Assembly (NCBI GenBank): GCA_007570785.1
Contig: ML662449.1
Coordinates: 13,647,996-13,711,995, forward strand
DNA length: 64,000 nucleotides
DNA from: Antilocapra americana
Lineage: Eukaryota > Chordata > Mammalia > Artiodactyla > Antilocapridae
Reading direction: 5' to 3'
The notes under the pieces are model-generated. The model saw only the letters and a list, made by a program, of their open reading frames with translations, was not told where the DNA came from and searched no databases. Numbering within the stretch: position 1 is the first letter of the stretch; the number at the start of each line of letters is the position of its first letter. The position numbers and the translations under genes are program-made. Below are positions 36,101 to 48,540 of the stretch, in pieces.

Positions 36101-37560
36101 CAGTAAAATGAGGGAGAATTTTATGATTTCCAAGGCTCCTTCCAGCTCTAAGTTTCTATGATTTGATTATCTAAATTAAGAAATCCACATCTGCATTAGG
36201 AAACTAGGTTCTAAAGTAATAGAATAATGTGATGGTGGATTATAACTTAAAGAAAACAAAAATATAATAAACACTAATTTGAAATACATGAACTATCAGA
36301 AAGCAATGCTTTTGAGATGGACAAAACCCAGGGGTAATTATCACATATGCTTATGATTATTTAACGATGGCATCAACAACAAAGTTTGCAAAACAGCACA
36401 GCTCAGTTAAGGATACCACTAGCAGAAATATTTAATTTACTGCAAAGTTGGAAACTATTGACAAGTAACAGAGAATTACACTGAAATATTTTACATCTTA
36501 CTTTTGAAATGGAATCCTTTTACACTCTGTAAAACTCATATAGAAACTAAAAATATTTAAAATGAATTATCACTAAAACTAGGGATAAAGTGTATCTAGG
36601 GATAAAATCTTTTTCTTTTAATAACATACTACCAGTCACATAATATGCACATGAACACTATTTTCTATAAAACTGAAAAATTCTCTGAAGGTTCAAACAT
36701 GCCACCACCAAGCACCTAATAAAATACAACTTTAAATAAAGGGAAACAATTTACATCCTATTACTGGTATTGGTAATATTATTGGTATTATTGAAATCCA
36801 ATTTTCTTTCAAAGGTGTGTCTTTTCAAAGAACATCCAACCACCCAAACATTATTTAAAAAACAAAAGAAAAAATTTAAAAACTTTTGTGTTAGAAATTG
36901 TTCCAAGACTATATTTTGACATTTTTAGCAACCTGACAAACCACTCTGTTTGCTTTCTTCTGCCAATACAAATCAAGCCAAGGAGTAGTTTCTTCATTTA
37001 TTTCATTCAATGTCACAAGACTATACTATGTCAGGGTAAAGGTCAATCATCAATAATGTGTGCTGTTGCTAAGTTGCAAAATAAATGTTCATCTGGGCCC
37101 TATTTCAAAGGTTGGCCCATTGTAATCTATTTAATAAGATCTATAAAACTAGAAGAATATGGGAAGTCCAAAAAGTATAAAATACCCCTTTCCCACCAAA
37201 TTTTGTTTGCCAACATCCTATAGCAAATTAAAGAAGGTACTTAGAGAACTTTATGTGGCTGGCCATCAGAAAGGTGTTTTGTTTTTTGTTTTTTTCTTTT
37301 TCCTAGTAGCTTTAACAATCTCATGTTTTTAAATCAAATTTGCAGGAAGGCTACCCTGCAGGCATCTATGACTGTGTCACGAGGTTTCATATCTAGCGTG
37401 GGTGGCTGGATAAAGTTGGACATTGACCAGTTTTGTGTATGCTGAAAGGCACCAGGATGGAATGCTGTATTCGGCAATTGGTTATGAGACTGCCAGTGCA
37501 GTGGGTTGGAAGATGTATGCATTGGCACTCTGTGTGAAACCAGTATGCTTGCTGAAAAGG
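33115..37560. other. Intronic sequence with little recognisable content
   Basis: About 4.4 kb, AT-rich. A weak reverse MIR is possible at 36040-36175 (TATGACTTTGGGCTAGTTAT, then TATCAGTAAAATGAGG). An A8T8 run lies at 34561-34576. A minus frame at 34296-34538 (80 codons from its ATG) reads protein-like but I recognise no family. Confidence 0.45.
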
Positions 37561-37570
37561 TTACTGCAGT

Positions 37571-38186
37571 CTTGACTTTGGCAGCTATCTTCCTCAAGTG
37601 ATCATGAAGAACTAAGAGTGAGATCCAGAGTTAAATCTATGAAGATCAGAAGCTGTGCATGTTTGAAGTACTGCCTGTCCTTTATAACATTGCGTCCTCT
37701 GAAACAGAAGCATAGAGTAGTCCCTTGAGGGCGGAAGGGGTGGGAGGGTTACATAATTGAGAAAGTGTCACATTTTAAAACACTCAGGTAATTTAACTCT
37801 CAACTTTCAGGGTGGCATTTAAGTTAGACCATTAGCAGATGTAATAATGTAAATGGAAGAAGCAACTCTGTAATATGTAAGTATGAATATCATCAGGTTA
37901 AGAGCCCCACACTCTTATCTACTATATGTCTCTGTCTTTCTAATGTACATTCTGAGCCCTCTGCATCCAAAAGCAATTTGTGATGACTATACAGTCTCAC
38001 AGAATACTTTTAGACAAGGACTACTCTTCATATCAATAAGGACTACTCTATGTTATTACTCTTGACTGAATTTATAAAGGGAGGGCAATGCCTTATCCAT
38101 GGACAATTTCTGACCTTCACGTGTAACTCTGGATCTCACTCTTAACTCTTCATGATCACTTAAAGAAGGCAGCTGTGAAAGTCAAG
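37571..38186. repeat. Inverted repeat, ~90-bp arms, ~430-bp spacer
   Basis: 38096-38186 matches the reverse complement of 37571-37665: both contain AACTCTGGATCTCACTCTTA followed by CTTCATGATCACTT and end GTCAAG. Roughly 85% identical by eye. Either two oppositely oriented copies of one repeat or the ends of a DNA element; family not recognised. Confidence 0.8.
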
Positions 38187-38534
38187 CCACTTCCATAGAC
38201 ATATTCTTGCAATGACTCCTCCCACTTTTCCCATCACTACTAAATCAAGTATTTTTTCGCTTCAGAGCTAAAAAATAGCAAGAAAGAATTATTCATGCAC
38301 AGCTGAGTGATGTTTCATACATCTGTGCTGTAGCACCTAATACAGGATCACGGCATGCCTCAACATTTGCAATTAGGTCCTGAAATCATGATTCTATTGG
38401 GTGTAGATTAAAGACTGCACAGGTTTTTGTTAAAGGTCCCCGTCAGCAAGCCTTTTGGAACACGTACTAAGAACTAAATACAAAGTTAAGTAAAACAATT
38501 TCTCAGTAATAAAATAAAAAAGAGTTGCTTTTGG

Positions 38535-38588
38535 GGGCTTCCCAAGTGGAGCAGTGGTAAAGAATCTGCCTGACAATGCAGGAGAAGA
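38535..38588 (+). mobile_element. Bov-tA-type SINE fragment
   Basis: GGGGGCTTCCCAAGTGGAGC and GTAAAGAATCTGCCTGACAA, then ends abruptly. Only the tRNA-like head remains. Confidence 0.75.
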
Positions 38589-38589
38589 G

Positions 38590-40595
38590 TGGTTTTTAAT
38601 TAAAGATGGGGAGGGGGAAGAGCCTTTTAAATGCAAGCATGATAAAAATGAAAAAAAAAAGTATACAATTAAACTGGAATTTCAAGCTTCTAGATTCTAG
38701 AAACAGAGTTCTTTAAAGCATTCTGATCCTTTAGAATTCTAAAGTTAATTTTTTTTACAAAGGAAATATCTATGATTATTACTCTAAAAGACTGATAGAC
38801 ATATGCAATACCCCTCCCCCACCTACTTGATTAAAATTTATTTTTAAAATTGGGATAATTTGATTTTTAAGAAGCAAGTACTGTATCACAAACAGATACT
38901 AATCATGACAACATATCCTAGTGGGCTGAAGTTGGGTTAATTTAAATAAGAGGAAATCTACAAATATCTGATATAATAAAGGAAAAGTCCATATAAACTC
39001 TAAAAAAAAAGAAACTATTTCATCAACTAGTGTATTTTTAACCAATGTTACACTACAGAATTGTTCTATAATTATAAAAGTATTCTTAGCATGTGAAAGA
39101 AAACAATTCTAAACAACTTAATTTAACAAGAGGCATTCTTTAAAAATCCTTTTTCCTGGCACTAAAACTAAACTGTCACTAAAAGAAAAGCAGAAAAGAT
39201 CTCCCGAAAGCCCTCAATCTAAAATACAATTAGTATTTTTGAAGTAAAGAAACCACCCCATGTCCTCCCCAAAATCACAACCTTAAAGAGTTGTGACTAA
39301 AATATTAGCCAGTGCTCTGTGAACCATTTTATATTAAAATTGGATAGTTCCAAACATCACACATATAAAAAGTATTGTTTGACACAGTGCCATTTTGATG
39401 ATAAATTGCAATCTATAGCTCAAATAATTCTACCCAGGGATTAACATTTCAGAGGCTGAGCCAGAGATTATGTGTGTGGATCTTGAATTTCATCATCTCC
39501 CTTTGGCACAATAGCTTATTCTTCCTTTTTTCATCTATTCTTTCAAGAAGGGTCAGGAAAGCTTAGCCTCGCAGTTGCATTCATTTCATCTCTACATTAA
39601 CCAGATACCTTGCAGTCTTTAGTTCTTATGTGTTATTCCATTACAAATACTATACTGCACTATAGTATGGCTAATGAGGTTTGTACCAAATCAAAGGGTG
39701 CCATCAAGTGGTTATAATACTCTAAACAGCATTGCACTAAATGACTCTTCCAGATAGACCTTCTTCAATATAGACAAACTGCCACTCCTCTATGAAAGCA
39801 CATATTACTCGGAGTAAGGAATGGGGAACCACCCATTTTAATTTGTGTTCTTTATTTTCTGTCCTTTGGGAACTGCTTTTCTGCATGTTGTATTTATCAA
39901 GTACAGTTTTAGTGTCAAAGTTAGGTTTAATATTTTTGTCTGCAGATTATCAAATGATCTTTATTGGGCAAAATTCAGGCATGGCAGTGCTACTGGGAAT
40001 TAAACAAACTTATCTGTCAAAATTTATGACTAGATTAACAGTTTACTTCTGAAAATAAGCAATAATAGTACACATAGTTATCGAAAGACAGTGTCTTGTC
40101 AGATCTATTTTTTATTACTAATGAAAAACTGCAGGCTATGAAAGAGAGTCAGTATTATTTGATCTATTTCATGAAGCTATTTGTAAGGTCTAACAAGGAA
40201 TTGCTAGGTTCATTGTTGCATTTTCAAATGTATCTGAAAATACATTTCTAACAATGTATTTTCAGACATTTAGGAAACTTTCAACAGTCTATTCAACAGA
40301 CTGCATGGGTCATTTAGAGTTTTGAAGATAGGAATCTAGAACTGCTCTTAGAAAACACACAACAAGATAACTTGCAATTCATATGGACCCACTCTGCAGA
40401 GTTGGATAAACTGCTCCTGCACTGAACCATTCTGCATCAGGGAAATCTAACACACAGGCTAAAAGCATCTTCATAAGTGTATACTTGATTCTGCTGCAGA
40501 GAAAGTAAAGCATTTGAGTTCAGAGACTATACAAGGTGTAGAAAATTGAATCATAAAAGCCAACTTGATGTTTAGAAGATTTAATGAGCAGTACC
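38590..40595. other. Intronic sequence, nothing recognised except one hairpin
   Basis: AT-rich. The frame at 39792-40052 lacks homology I know. The hairpin at 40226-40271 is listed separately. Confidence 0.5.
40226..40271. repeat. Compact 19-bp hairpin
   Basis: CTGAAAATACATT (40234-40246) pairs exactly with AATGTATTTTCAG (40253-40265) across a 6-nt loop. Beyond a 2-nt bulge, AAATGT pairs with ACATTT. Confidence 0.9.
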
Positions 40596-40599
40596 ACTT

Positions 40600-40705
40600 C
40601 GGTATTCTTGCCTGGAGAATGCTATGGACAGAGGAGTCTGGCAGGCTACAGTCCATAGGGTCACAAACGGTTGGACATGACTGAAGCGACTTAGCATGCA
40701 CTCAC
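40600..40705 (+). mobile_element. Bov-tA-type SINE, 3' half
   Basis: TATTCTTGCCTGGAGAATGC, GGCAGGCTACAGTCCATAGG and CATGACTGAAGCGACTTAGC; the tRNA-like head is missing. Confidence 0.88.
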
Positions 40706-40884
40706 ACACACCAATAAGGTATCAGACTTCAGGCACAACTAAAGATCTCTCTGATGGCATTTGATATTTTCTACACAGCTGTTGTTTATTGTCTACAAAA
40801 ATGTTTCTTATCACACACTCTCCCATCAAGTGGCAGAGTCTAATTCCCCACCTTTGAATGTGGGTATATTTGTGACTGGCTTGA

Positions 40885-41139
40885 TTGAAGCTGAAACTCC
40901 AATACTTTGGCCACCTCATGTGAAGAATTGACTCATTGGAAAAAACCCTAATGCTGGGAAGGATTGAGGGAAGGAGGAGAAGGGAACGACAGAGGATGAG
41001 ATGGCTGGATGGCATCACCGACTCGATGGACATGGGTTTGAGTGGACTCCAGGAGTTAGTGATGGACAGGGAAGTGATGGACAGGCGTGTTGCAATTCAT
41101 GGGGTCATGGGGTTGCAAAGACTGAGCAATTGAACTGAA
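40885..41139 (+). mobile_element. BovB LINE 3' end, sense
   Basis: Begins GATTGAAGCTGAAACTCCAA, contains GATGGCATCACCGACTCGAT, ends GAGCAATTGAACTGAAC. GTGATGGACAGG is duplicated inside (about 41060 and 41075). Confidence 0.92.
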
Positions 41140-42020
41140 CAGAATTGTGGCTAAGAGCCTGGGGAAGTTAACACTATGTAACTAGCAGGACTAAGTCAGA
41201 AAAAGGTAATGCAATTTCCACTTGGAGAGCTCCTGAAATTTCTGGCTGCCACAAAAGTAGTCCAACTGCCCTCAATTCAATGTAACCTATTCAGAGAGAT
41301 GAAAAAGGACAGCCTTGAGATTACATGATGTGAAAAAGCCCCCTTCCTCTAGCCTAGCCTCATGTTCTAGCCACCAAGACCTCAGACTACTGTATCCAGA
41401 AAGACTCCAGTTAATCTCTTCCTGAATTCCTGATCCACAAAAACTGCAAATAACTCAGTCAATGACTACAATCTACACAAGTGGCAGAAAATGATCATTA
41501 GGTTCCAGGGAACATTCAGCAGGCTTCAACTTGTATTGCTTACCACAACACTTGGTTGGTTATATATGAGAATGCAATATGTACAAATACTGCCCGAAAA
41601 GCTTGGGATACAGAATGGTAATAATAAGCAGAAGGGTCAGAAAAAATGAGATCTCCACTTCTGACAAATGAGGAAAGGATTATGTGGGTTGGAAAGAAAG
41701 AAAAATATTTCATTCTTGTGTTTCATTTTGGGCAAAGAGTCAGATTTCTTGGAAAAGACTAAACTGGTGATGCAAGAACCTTAGAGCACAGAAAGAAAGT
41801 TTAAAACTATTTTAGGGCAATCCAATAAAAATACCAGAAACCAATGGAAGAGAAAGTAGGTTATAACAGAAAAGTAAAAGGAAAGACTGAGCCTTGAATA
41901 TGTACTTTAATAATGAAAACACAAACAAACGAAATATTTGAGACTGACTTGGGGGGAAAATCATGCACATATGTAACTGCCTTTTGTTTATATCTTTCCC
42001 CCTAATAATCTATCCTCACC
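41140..42020. other. Intronic sequence, nothing recognised
   Basis: No nameable repeat or gene on either strand. Confidence 0.5.
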
Positions 42021-42029
42021 AATTCTTCC

Positions 42030-42600
42030 TGCTTAAGAATAATATTAGCATCCAAATAATCAAACTAGAAATCTGGAAATCATCCTAAACTCTCTGACCT
42101 TCCTCAACCCTCAAAACTGATTTAGAATTAACACCAAGAATACCACCTTCTAAACACCTACTGAACCTCTCTTTCCTCTTCTCTGTCTATACCTGCTAAA
42201 GTCACTATCCCAGTTTAGGCCCCTGGATAACTGAATTAACTACCTATCAGAACTTAGGCCCTTCAGCTTTACATAGTTCAATTCATTCTCTACAGCAATA
42301 TTTTTTAAAACTGTAACCTGTGACCCATTAATGGATCATGGCATCAATTTAATGAGTTGCAGAATCAAATTTAATGGCTTGTAACCAGCTTTCTAAAACA
42401 TTAGGAAGAAATACTAGTGTGCATCCCACAATAGAATAAGATGTGTTTCATGAATCTTTTCTTATATGTGTACGGGATCTATAAGTGTGTACTGGACCAT
42501 AATATGAAATGTACTTAGTGCTAAAGCACTGATCTTTCAAAACAAGTCTGATCATTTTACCTCTCTACTTCAAACAGTTTTATACCTTACTAGAGCTAAC
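42030..42600 (+). mobile_element. Probable L2 LINE, left part
   Basis: TAAAGTCACTATCCCAGTTT and GTCTGATCATTTTACCTCTC resemble L2 ORF-end landmarks. The segment at 42300-42480 does not fit and may be another insertion. Confidence 0.45.
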
Positions 42601-42639
42601 TAGAGTCATAAATCAGAATCACGCAAGGTATAAGCAAAT

Positions 42640-43545
42640 TTGTATGTATACTGTCACCCTGCTTATTTAACTCATAAGCAGAGTGCATCACAGGAAATGC
42701 CAGGCTGGATGAATCACAAGCTGGAATCAAGATTGTTGGGAGAAATATCAACAACCTCAGATATGCAGATGATACCACATTAATGGCAAAAAGTGAAGAG
42801 GAACTAAAGAGCCTCTTGATGAAGGTGAAAAAGAAGAGTGAAAGAGCTGGCTTAAAACTCAATATTCAAAAAACAAAGATCATAGCATCTGGTTCCATCA
42901 CTTTATGGCAAACAGATGTGGAAAAAGTGGAAACAGTGGCAGATTTTATTTTCTTGGGCTCCAAAATCACTGTGGACAGTGACTGCAGTCACGAAATTAA
43001 AACATGCTTGCTCCTTGGAAGAAAAGCTATGACTATGACAAACCCAGACAGTGTATTAAAGAGCGGAGACATTATTGAGCCGACAAAGGTCTGAATAGTC
43101 AAAGCTATGGTTTTTCCAGTAGCCACGTACAGATGTGAGAGTTGAACCTTAAAGAAGACTGAGCGCTGAAGAACTGATATTTTTGAATTGTGGTGCTAGA
43201 GACTTCTGAGAGTCCTTTGAATGGCAAGGAAATCAGACTAATCAATCAATCCTAAAGGAAATCAATCCTGAATATTCACTGGAAGGACTGATGCTAAAGC
43301 TCCGATACTTTGGCCATCTGATGTAAAGAGACTGATTGAAAAGGACCTTGATTATGGGAAAGACTGAGGGCAAGAGGAGAAGGGGTCAACAGAGGATGAA
43401 ATGGTTGGATGGCATCACTGACTCAATGGATATGAGTTTGAGCAAACTCAGGGAGATAGTGAAGCACAGGGAAGCCTGGCATGCTGCAGTTCATGGGGTC
43501 ACAAAGAGTTGGACACAACTTAGTGACTGAACAACAACTAGACCC
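42640..43545 (+). mobile_element. BovB LINE, sense, inside L2
   Basis: Starts within a TACTGTCACCCTGCTTATTT stretch and encodes SEEELKSLLMKVKKKSERAG, LKLNIQKTKIIASGSITLW and VADFIFLGSKITVDSDCSHE before frameshifts; ends ACTTAGTGACTGAACAACAA. About 900 bp of the 3' part of BovB ORF2 and tail. The open stretch at 42783-43094 is a decayed reverse-transcriptase remnant, not a gene. Confidence 0.95.
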
Positions 43546-43589
43546 ATAGGTGATTCTGATGGGAAGCTAGGCTTGGGACCCAGAGTTCC

Positions 43590-44035
43590 CTGGGATGAAG
43601 TTCAGAATCTTTCATATAGCGTACAAGGGCAGCCACAATCTAGTCCTTGCTCATCTCAGTAGTGTCAACCCCTTCTGCTCTCTCCACTGCGGGTATGAAG
43701 CTGTAGCAAGTTTATCTTACACCTTTGCCAAGGTTGTCTCCTCTGTCCCTACCCCAGATCCCATCCTTCTCTACAACTCTATCTTGTGTGTAAACTTTTG
43801 AAAGTCCTTCAAGTTCATAAGGCCTCTCTAAAACCACCCCCATGTCTCTGACATACTCAGCCACTCCCTGACAGCCTCAACGGACCTTCCACCTGCCTCT
43901 TTCTAGCATTATCACTGTATTCTCATCATTTGCTCATGGATCATGCTTCTCTGACTAGATTGAAAACAACTTGAAAACCAAAACCTTGTCTTGTCTATAT
44001 ACCCAAAGTCTAGGAAGTAAATGCACAATCAGCTT
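43590..44035 (+). mobile_element. L2 LINE 3' part, sense
   Basis: TACAAGGGCAGCCACAATCT, CACCTTTGCCAAGGTTGTCT, AAGTCCTTCAAGTTCATAAG, TGACTAGATTGAAAACAACT and AAAACCTTGTCTTGTC follow the L2 consensus order. The frame at 43595-43801 derives from it. Confidence 0.8.
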
Positions 44036-44129
44036 TACGGTACCCGGTATAATGAAACCCCCAAAGCATTCAGTCTGTGACTCAGTTAAATAGGATAATA
44101 GTCTCTTTTGCAAGAGTTAAATCCTACTC

Positions 44130-44365
44130 TCCTTTGATTTTTTTAAATTGAGATATAACTGACATATAACATTGTAACAGTACTAGGTATATAGTGTAAT
44201 AATTTGTTATATGTATATATTACAAACAATTACAATAAGTTTAAATATTTATCACCATACATGGTTACAATTATTTTTCTTGTGATGAGAACTTTTAAGA
44301 TCTACTCTCTTAGCAACTGTCAAATATGCAACACAGTAATGTTAACTACAGTCACTGTGCTATAT
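44130..44365 (-). mobile_element. L1 3' UTR, antisense
   Basis: TTGAGATATAACTGACATAT, TCACCATACATGGTTACAAT and TGATGAGAACTTTTAAGATC are classic antisense landmarks of L1MA/L1MB-age elements. Confidence 0.85.
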
Positions 44366-44849
44366 ACGGTTTGAAAAGAGGGAAAAAAGCCAGCAGAAAA
44401 ATACTTTTGGAAAATGTTTATAGTAAAAGAACTCTGAAGGCATATACTGTTGATTGCTTTAGCTAAAGAAGTTTAACGTGTATTCAGATAATGTAAATAA
44501 ATCCTATGGATCTCCATTGATCTAATTAAGAGTTTTATACCTATTTCATGCAACTGAACAATTTTTCTAAACTTTTTCTTAAATTTAATGAGAAAAGAGA
44601 AATTCTTCAAATTTACTTTACTGATTATTTCCAAATTGACTCCATTTTGTAATAATTCAGATTTTATAAAAGCCAAGAATTCAGAACAAATATAGGAAAT
44701 GAAAGGAAAAGCAAGAAGAAACTTATATCAAGAAATTCAGGCTAAAGAAAGTGGCAATGGAAAGTACCTCTCCCAAACTCAACCACCCTTGTCCCCCACC
44801 CACTAAGGACAGCTCTATTCTTAGCAGGCAGTGCTTATATTTAAGTTAC

Positions 44850-44852
44850 ACA

Positions 44853-44884
<32 letters not shown>
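44850..44884. repeat. (CA)n microsatellite
   Basis: About 17 CA units with one interruption near the left edge. Confidence 0.97.
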
Positions 44885-44887
<3 letters not shown>

Positions 44888-44889
44888 GT

Positions 44890-47000
44890 ATAATAAGAGA
44901 ACTGTTCTCCTATTAAGCCATTCTACAAACATTTAACACATTCAACACATACCTTTCCTTTCAGCATATTCTCAAGTGTTCTGACCAGTCTAGTTTACTC
45001 TAATGATCTAGTTGAAATAATCAACAAATACCACAAGGCAATTCAGATTGCCAGGATCTGAAAGGTAAATAACTCCAGGGGGAAAAAGCATTAGGGGAAT
45101 AATAACAAACTGCTCCTCATCTAGCTACAAATTGTCTGAGTATACACTGATATTATATGTAACTAGCTCTTTGTTTAAAGTTTGCAAAAAGCAACATGGA
45201 GAGATGATAGAAAACAAATGTCTTTATTATTGTGGTCCTTATGATACATTTACATTTGATACAGTTACAGTCTATAAAATTTAGGAGACAAGGAGTTGAT
45301 TCTGATGCTCTTTACAACTTAAGAAATATCTTTCTCATTACCTCCATTTCTTAGTAATGAAATATCAATTACTGTCAATCAAATGTCAAAGGCAAGACAG
45401 GAAAAGGAGTTATAAAGTTACTGTGTATTGATCAGAATTTCTCCAAAACAACATTTATTGAAAAAAACTCTCTTAAGGCAAAGAATATTCCTTAAGCACT
45501 CAATTATTTTAAAGTAGCATATTCAGCAGAACAATATTTTATCATACCACTGAGCATAAGATTGTTATTATAAGATACTATATTTCAACAGCTGCTAGTT
45601 GTCAAAATGCTGATAAAAATTAATCATTATACCCAATTTATGTAAGACCAGAGAGACATACTCAACAAAAATGTATCATTAAATTCATGGTATAAAAAAT
45701 TAGTGACTATAAAGAAAACAATCGTACAAAAAAATTAAGAGAAATCAGGTACTAAAAAAGAAAAAAATGTGTGGGATAATAGATTATTTACAGTGAAATG
45801 TGAATATCTTATTTTTTGGAGAACTTAAAGGTGTTAAAATACTAGGACAGTTTCGCATCTTCAGACTGGTAACTTTCTAAAATGGAGCTGAAATACACAG
45901 GTAAATTGTTTCCCTAACCAGTTATGCCTCTCTCTTATAAAGTCAGCAATTTTATTTAAATTATAGAATTTAAATAGAATTATACAATATATTTGTATAT
46001 ATATTCTATATATATAGAATCATAGAATATATAATATATATATTATAGAATATAATTCATGAAACTATTCCATTTGCTCTTCTGTTAGCAATAGCACCTA
46101 TATACAAATAAATAATTTAACTTAGATTTTTAAGAGTCTGGTTTTGTTATTCACTTCATGGTTGTCTTAGAGCAAAAATTTATGTAGACGCCTTCAACCC
46201 ATTAACTACACCTTAAACAAGGCTGATGTGGGAGTAAACTAGAATGCCAAAAGTCTGTTCCATTATGACAATGGAAGTTTTATTTACATATTACTGAGAG
46301 AACAGAAAAGAGAGACAAGTGAAAGTAGCAAACTGAAAAATCTTAAAACAAATACTTTTCTATTAAAAGTCTGGAGTGTCATTAGAACCCTACTGTAAAA
46401 CAATTACCAAGTCTCTGTTCTTTGTCAGGGGGAAATAAGGCCTCACGCAGATTCATAACATCTTGTATGTGCTAGTATCTTTTACTGCTGAATTTCTATG
46501 AATAAACATGTAAAAAACTGTTCAAATACACTGCTGGTTTTAAATATCTCTGGTGCAGTATTAGAGGTTTATTTTGATAGGTGACTGTCTCATTTATCAG
46601 CTTCCTCCCTCCAGTTGGCAAAAAACAGAATTGAAAACAACTCTGGTTGTCTTTCTCTTACTCATCTATAGAAAAGGCATTTGAAGGTAGCTGGCAGGAA
46701 GCAAGAAGAATAAACTAAATGACTCCAGCAATTTAGAAGAAAGACTGCAGTATATTACTGTGACTCAATAATAACTACACAAATTATATGCCGTCAAATT
46801 CATTTTGTATAAAGTTCAGACAATTTTTTAGTTTATAGAAACTAGAATGCACAAGGCTGTGGTATTTTCCTTAACTCCCAGAAGTCACCTTTTAGTCAAC
46901 TTACATTTGTCTCCACTGATAGACAGTTGTTAGAGACACGATAATCATCCAGTAAAATGGTTTCTATTCCATTATCAATTTTAAATAAACAGAAATGCCT
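44890..47000. other. Intronic sequence with an AT-palindromic patch
   Basis: Unique-looking sequence apart from the AT-rich self-complementary stretch at 45955-46065, where TATATATTCTATATATATAG is followed by AATCATAGAATATATAATA. Confidence 0.5.
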
Positions 47001-47006
47001 ATTACA

Positions 47007-47206
47007 ATGGCTCAGATGGTAAAGCGTCTGTCTACAATGCAGGAGACCTGGGTTCGATCCCTGGGTCAGGAAGATTCCCTGGAGAAAGAAACTGCAACCC
47101 ACTCCAGTACTCCTGCCTAGAAAATCCCATGGACAGAGGAGCAGGCTACTGTCCACGGGGTCGCAGAGTCAGGTACGACTGAGCAACTTCACTTTCACTT
47201 TCACTT
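47007..47206 (+). mobile_element. Bov-tA-type SINE
   Basis: TGGCTCAGATGGTAAAGCGT, GACCTGGGTTCGATCCCTGG, then CACTTTCACTTTCACTTA at the 3' end. Confidence 0.93.
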
Positions 47207-47357
47207 ACTCCCTTTAGTTTTAAGGCCTTTTGATGAAATATAGACATTAATTCAAACCTCTAACAAATTTAAACTTTTAAATATTACTCAAAAATGTTAC
47301 TTGGGGCTATAAGATAGTGCCTTCTATTTACTATTCTACAAAAAGTATAGTACTTTA

Positions 47358-47485
47358 TAGGACTTTCCCAGTGGTCCAGTGGTTAAGACTCCATGCTTCC
47401 ACTGCAGGGGGCATGGGTTCAATCCCTGGTTGGGGAACTAAGATCCCATATGCTGCATACATGGCCCAAATAAAACAAAAAACCC
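47358..47485 (+). mobile_element. CHR-type tRNA SINE
   Basis: AGGACTTTCCCAGTGGTCCA, GTTCAATCCCTGGTTGGGGA, GATCCCATATGCTGCATACA and an A-rich tail that leads into (ATA)n at 47494-47510. Confidence 0.92.
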
Positions 47486-47552
47486 ATAATTAAAATAATA
47501 ATAATAATAAGCATAGTAAATTAAAGATTATGAATAAAAGGGTTAGGTGGTG

Positions 47553-47757
47553 GTTTGGTCAATAAGTCATGTCTGAGTCTTGCAATCCCATGCTCTGTAG
47601 CCTACCAGATTCCTCTGTCTATGGGATTTTCCAGGCAGGAATACTGGAATAGGTTGCTATTTCCTTCTCCAGGGAACCTTCCTGACTCAGGGCTCAAACC
47701 CAGGTCTCCTGCAATGCTGGTGGATTCTTTACTGACTGAGCGACAGGGAAGTCCAAT
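47553..47757 (-). mobile_element. Bov-tA-type SINE, antisense
   Basis: AATAAGTCATGTCTGAGTCT, TGGGATTTTCCAGGCAGGAA, and head end TGAGCGACAGGGAAGTCC. Confidence 0.92.
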
Positions 47758-48319
47758 ATAAAGGTTAACTACTATCTAAAGGTACAAAGTAAAAAAACAG
47801 GTTATCCACATGATTGTATCATATCACTCACCAATATTTTCAAAAATTATAAAAACTACCAGGAGTCCTTAAAATGTTCTGTGCAAAGATTTCATTGAAA
47901 ATCTGGTTATTGTTTTTAAAGGAACTTCATACACAAACTTGCACTACATTTTAAAGAGGTCTCAGTCTTCTGAAGTCAACCCATGTAACCACCCTAAGGG
48001 TCCCAGGATTAAGAGCCTTCAAGTTGTGTGACAGCAAGCTGGCTATGGTATCTATCTCCAGGGCCTGTCTACTGAGGGAAAGATGATTTCACAGGTCCAA
48101 ATAATAGGGTAAGTGACTCCACATTTCAATATATATATTTCTGTAATCTTTTGCTTATAAAGACTTGTTCTTTCGTTAAGAATATCAAGTGCAAAACTGG
48201 TGGTCATGACTTTCCATACCTGTTTTTTAACCTAATCAATTAACTAAGTAATTTCTTTATTCTCAAGTTTTCCTTCCAAGTTTATTGATTTCCCCTCCTC
48301 TGTAAAGTCTCTCTGCCAT

Positions 48320-48540
48320 TTATCACTAACATGTATTGAATTTCTTACTATATACCAAGCATTATACTAGAGTCTTTTTATGCCTTTCATATCATTGTTC
48401 TCACCTACTATTAATATTTTGTAAGATATCTCAGTTTTATAGATGAGAAAACAGAGGTTCTGAAAGGACAACCAAGTGTAAAGTCCAAATTTACACTGCT
48501 AATAAGTATGATTCAAAACCAGCTCTGACTGAGTCCTTGG
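48320..48540 (+). mobile_element. MIR SINE, sense
   Basis: AACATGTATTGAATTTCTTA, CCAAGCATTATACTAGAGTC, CAGTTTTATAGATGAGAAAA and CAGAGGTTCTGAAAGGAC in MIR order. Confidence 0.82.

Noticed and set aside
42783..43094. 103-codon frame with reverse-transcriptase similarity
   Set aside because: A decayed BovB remnant with frameshifts on both sides, not a host gene.
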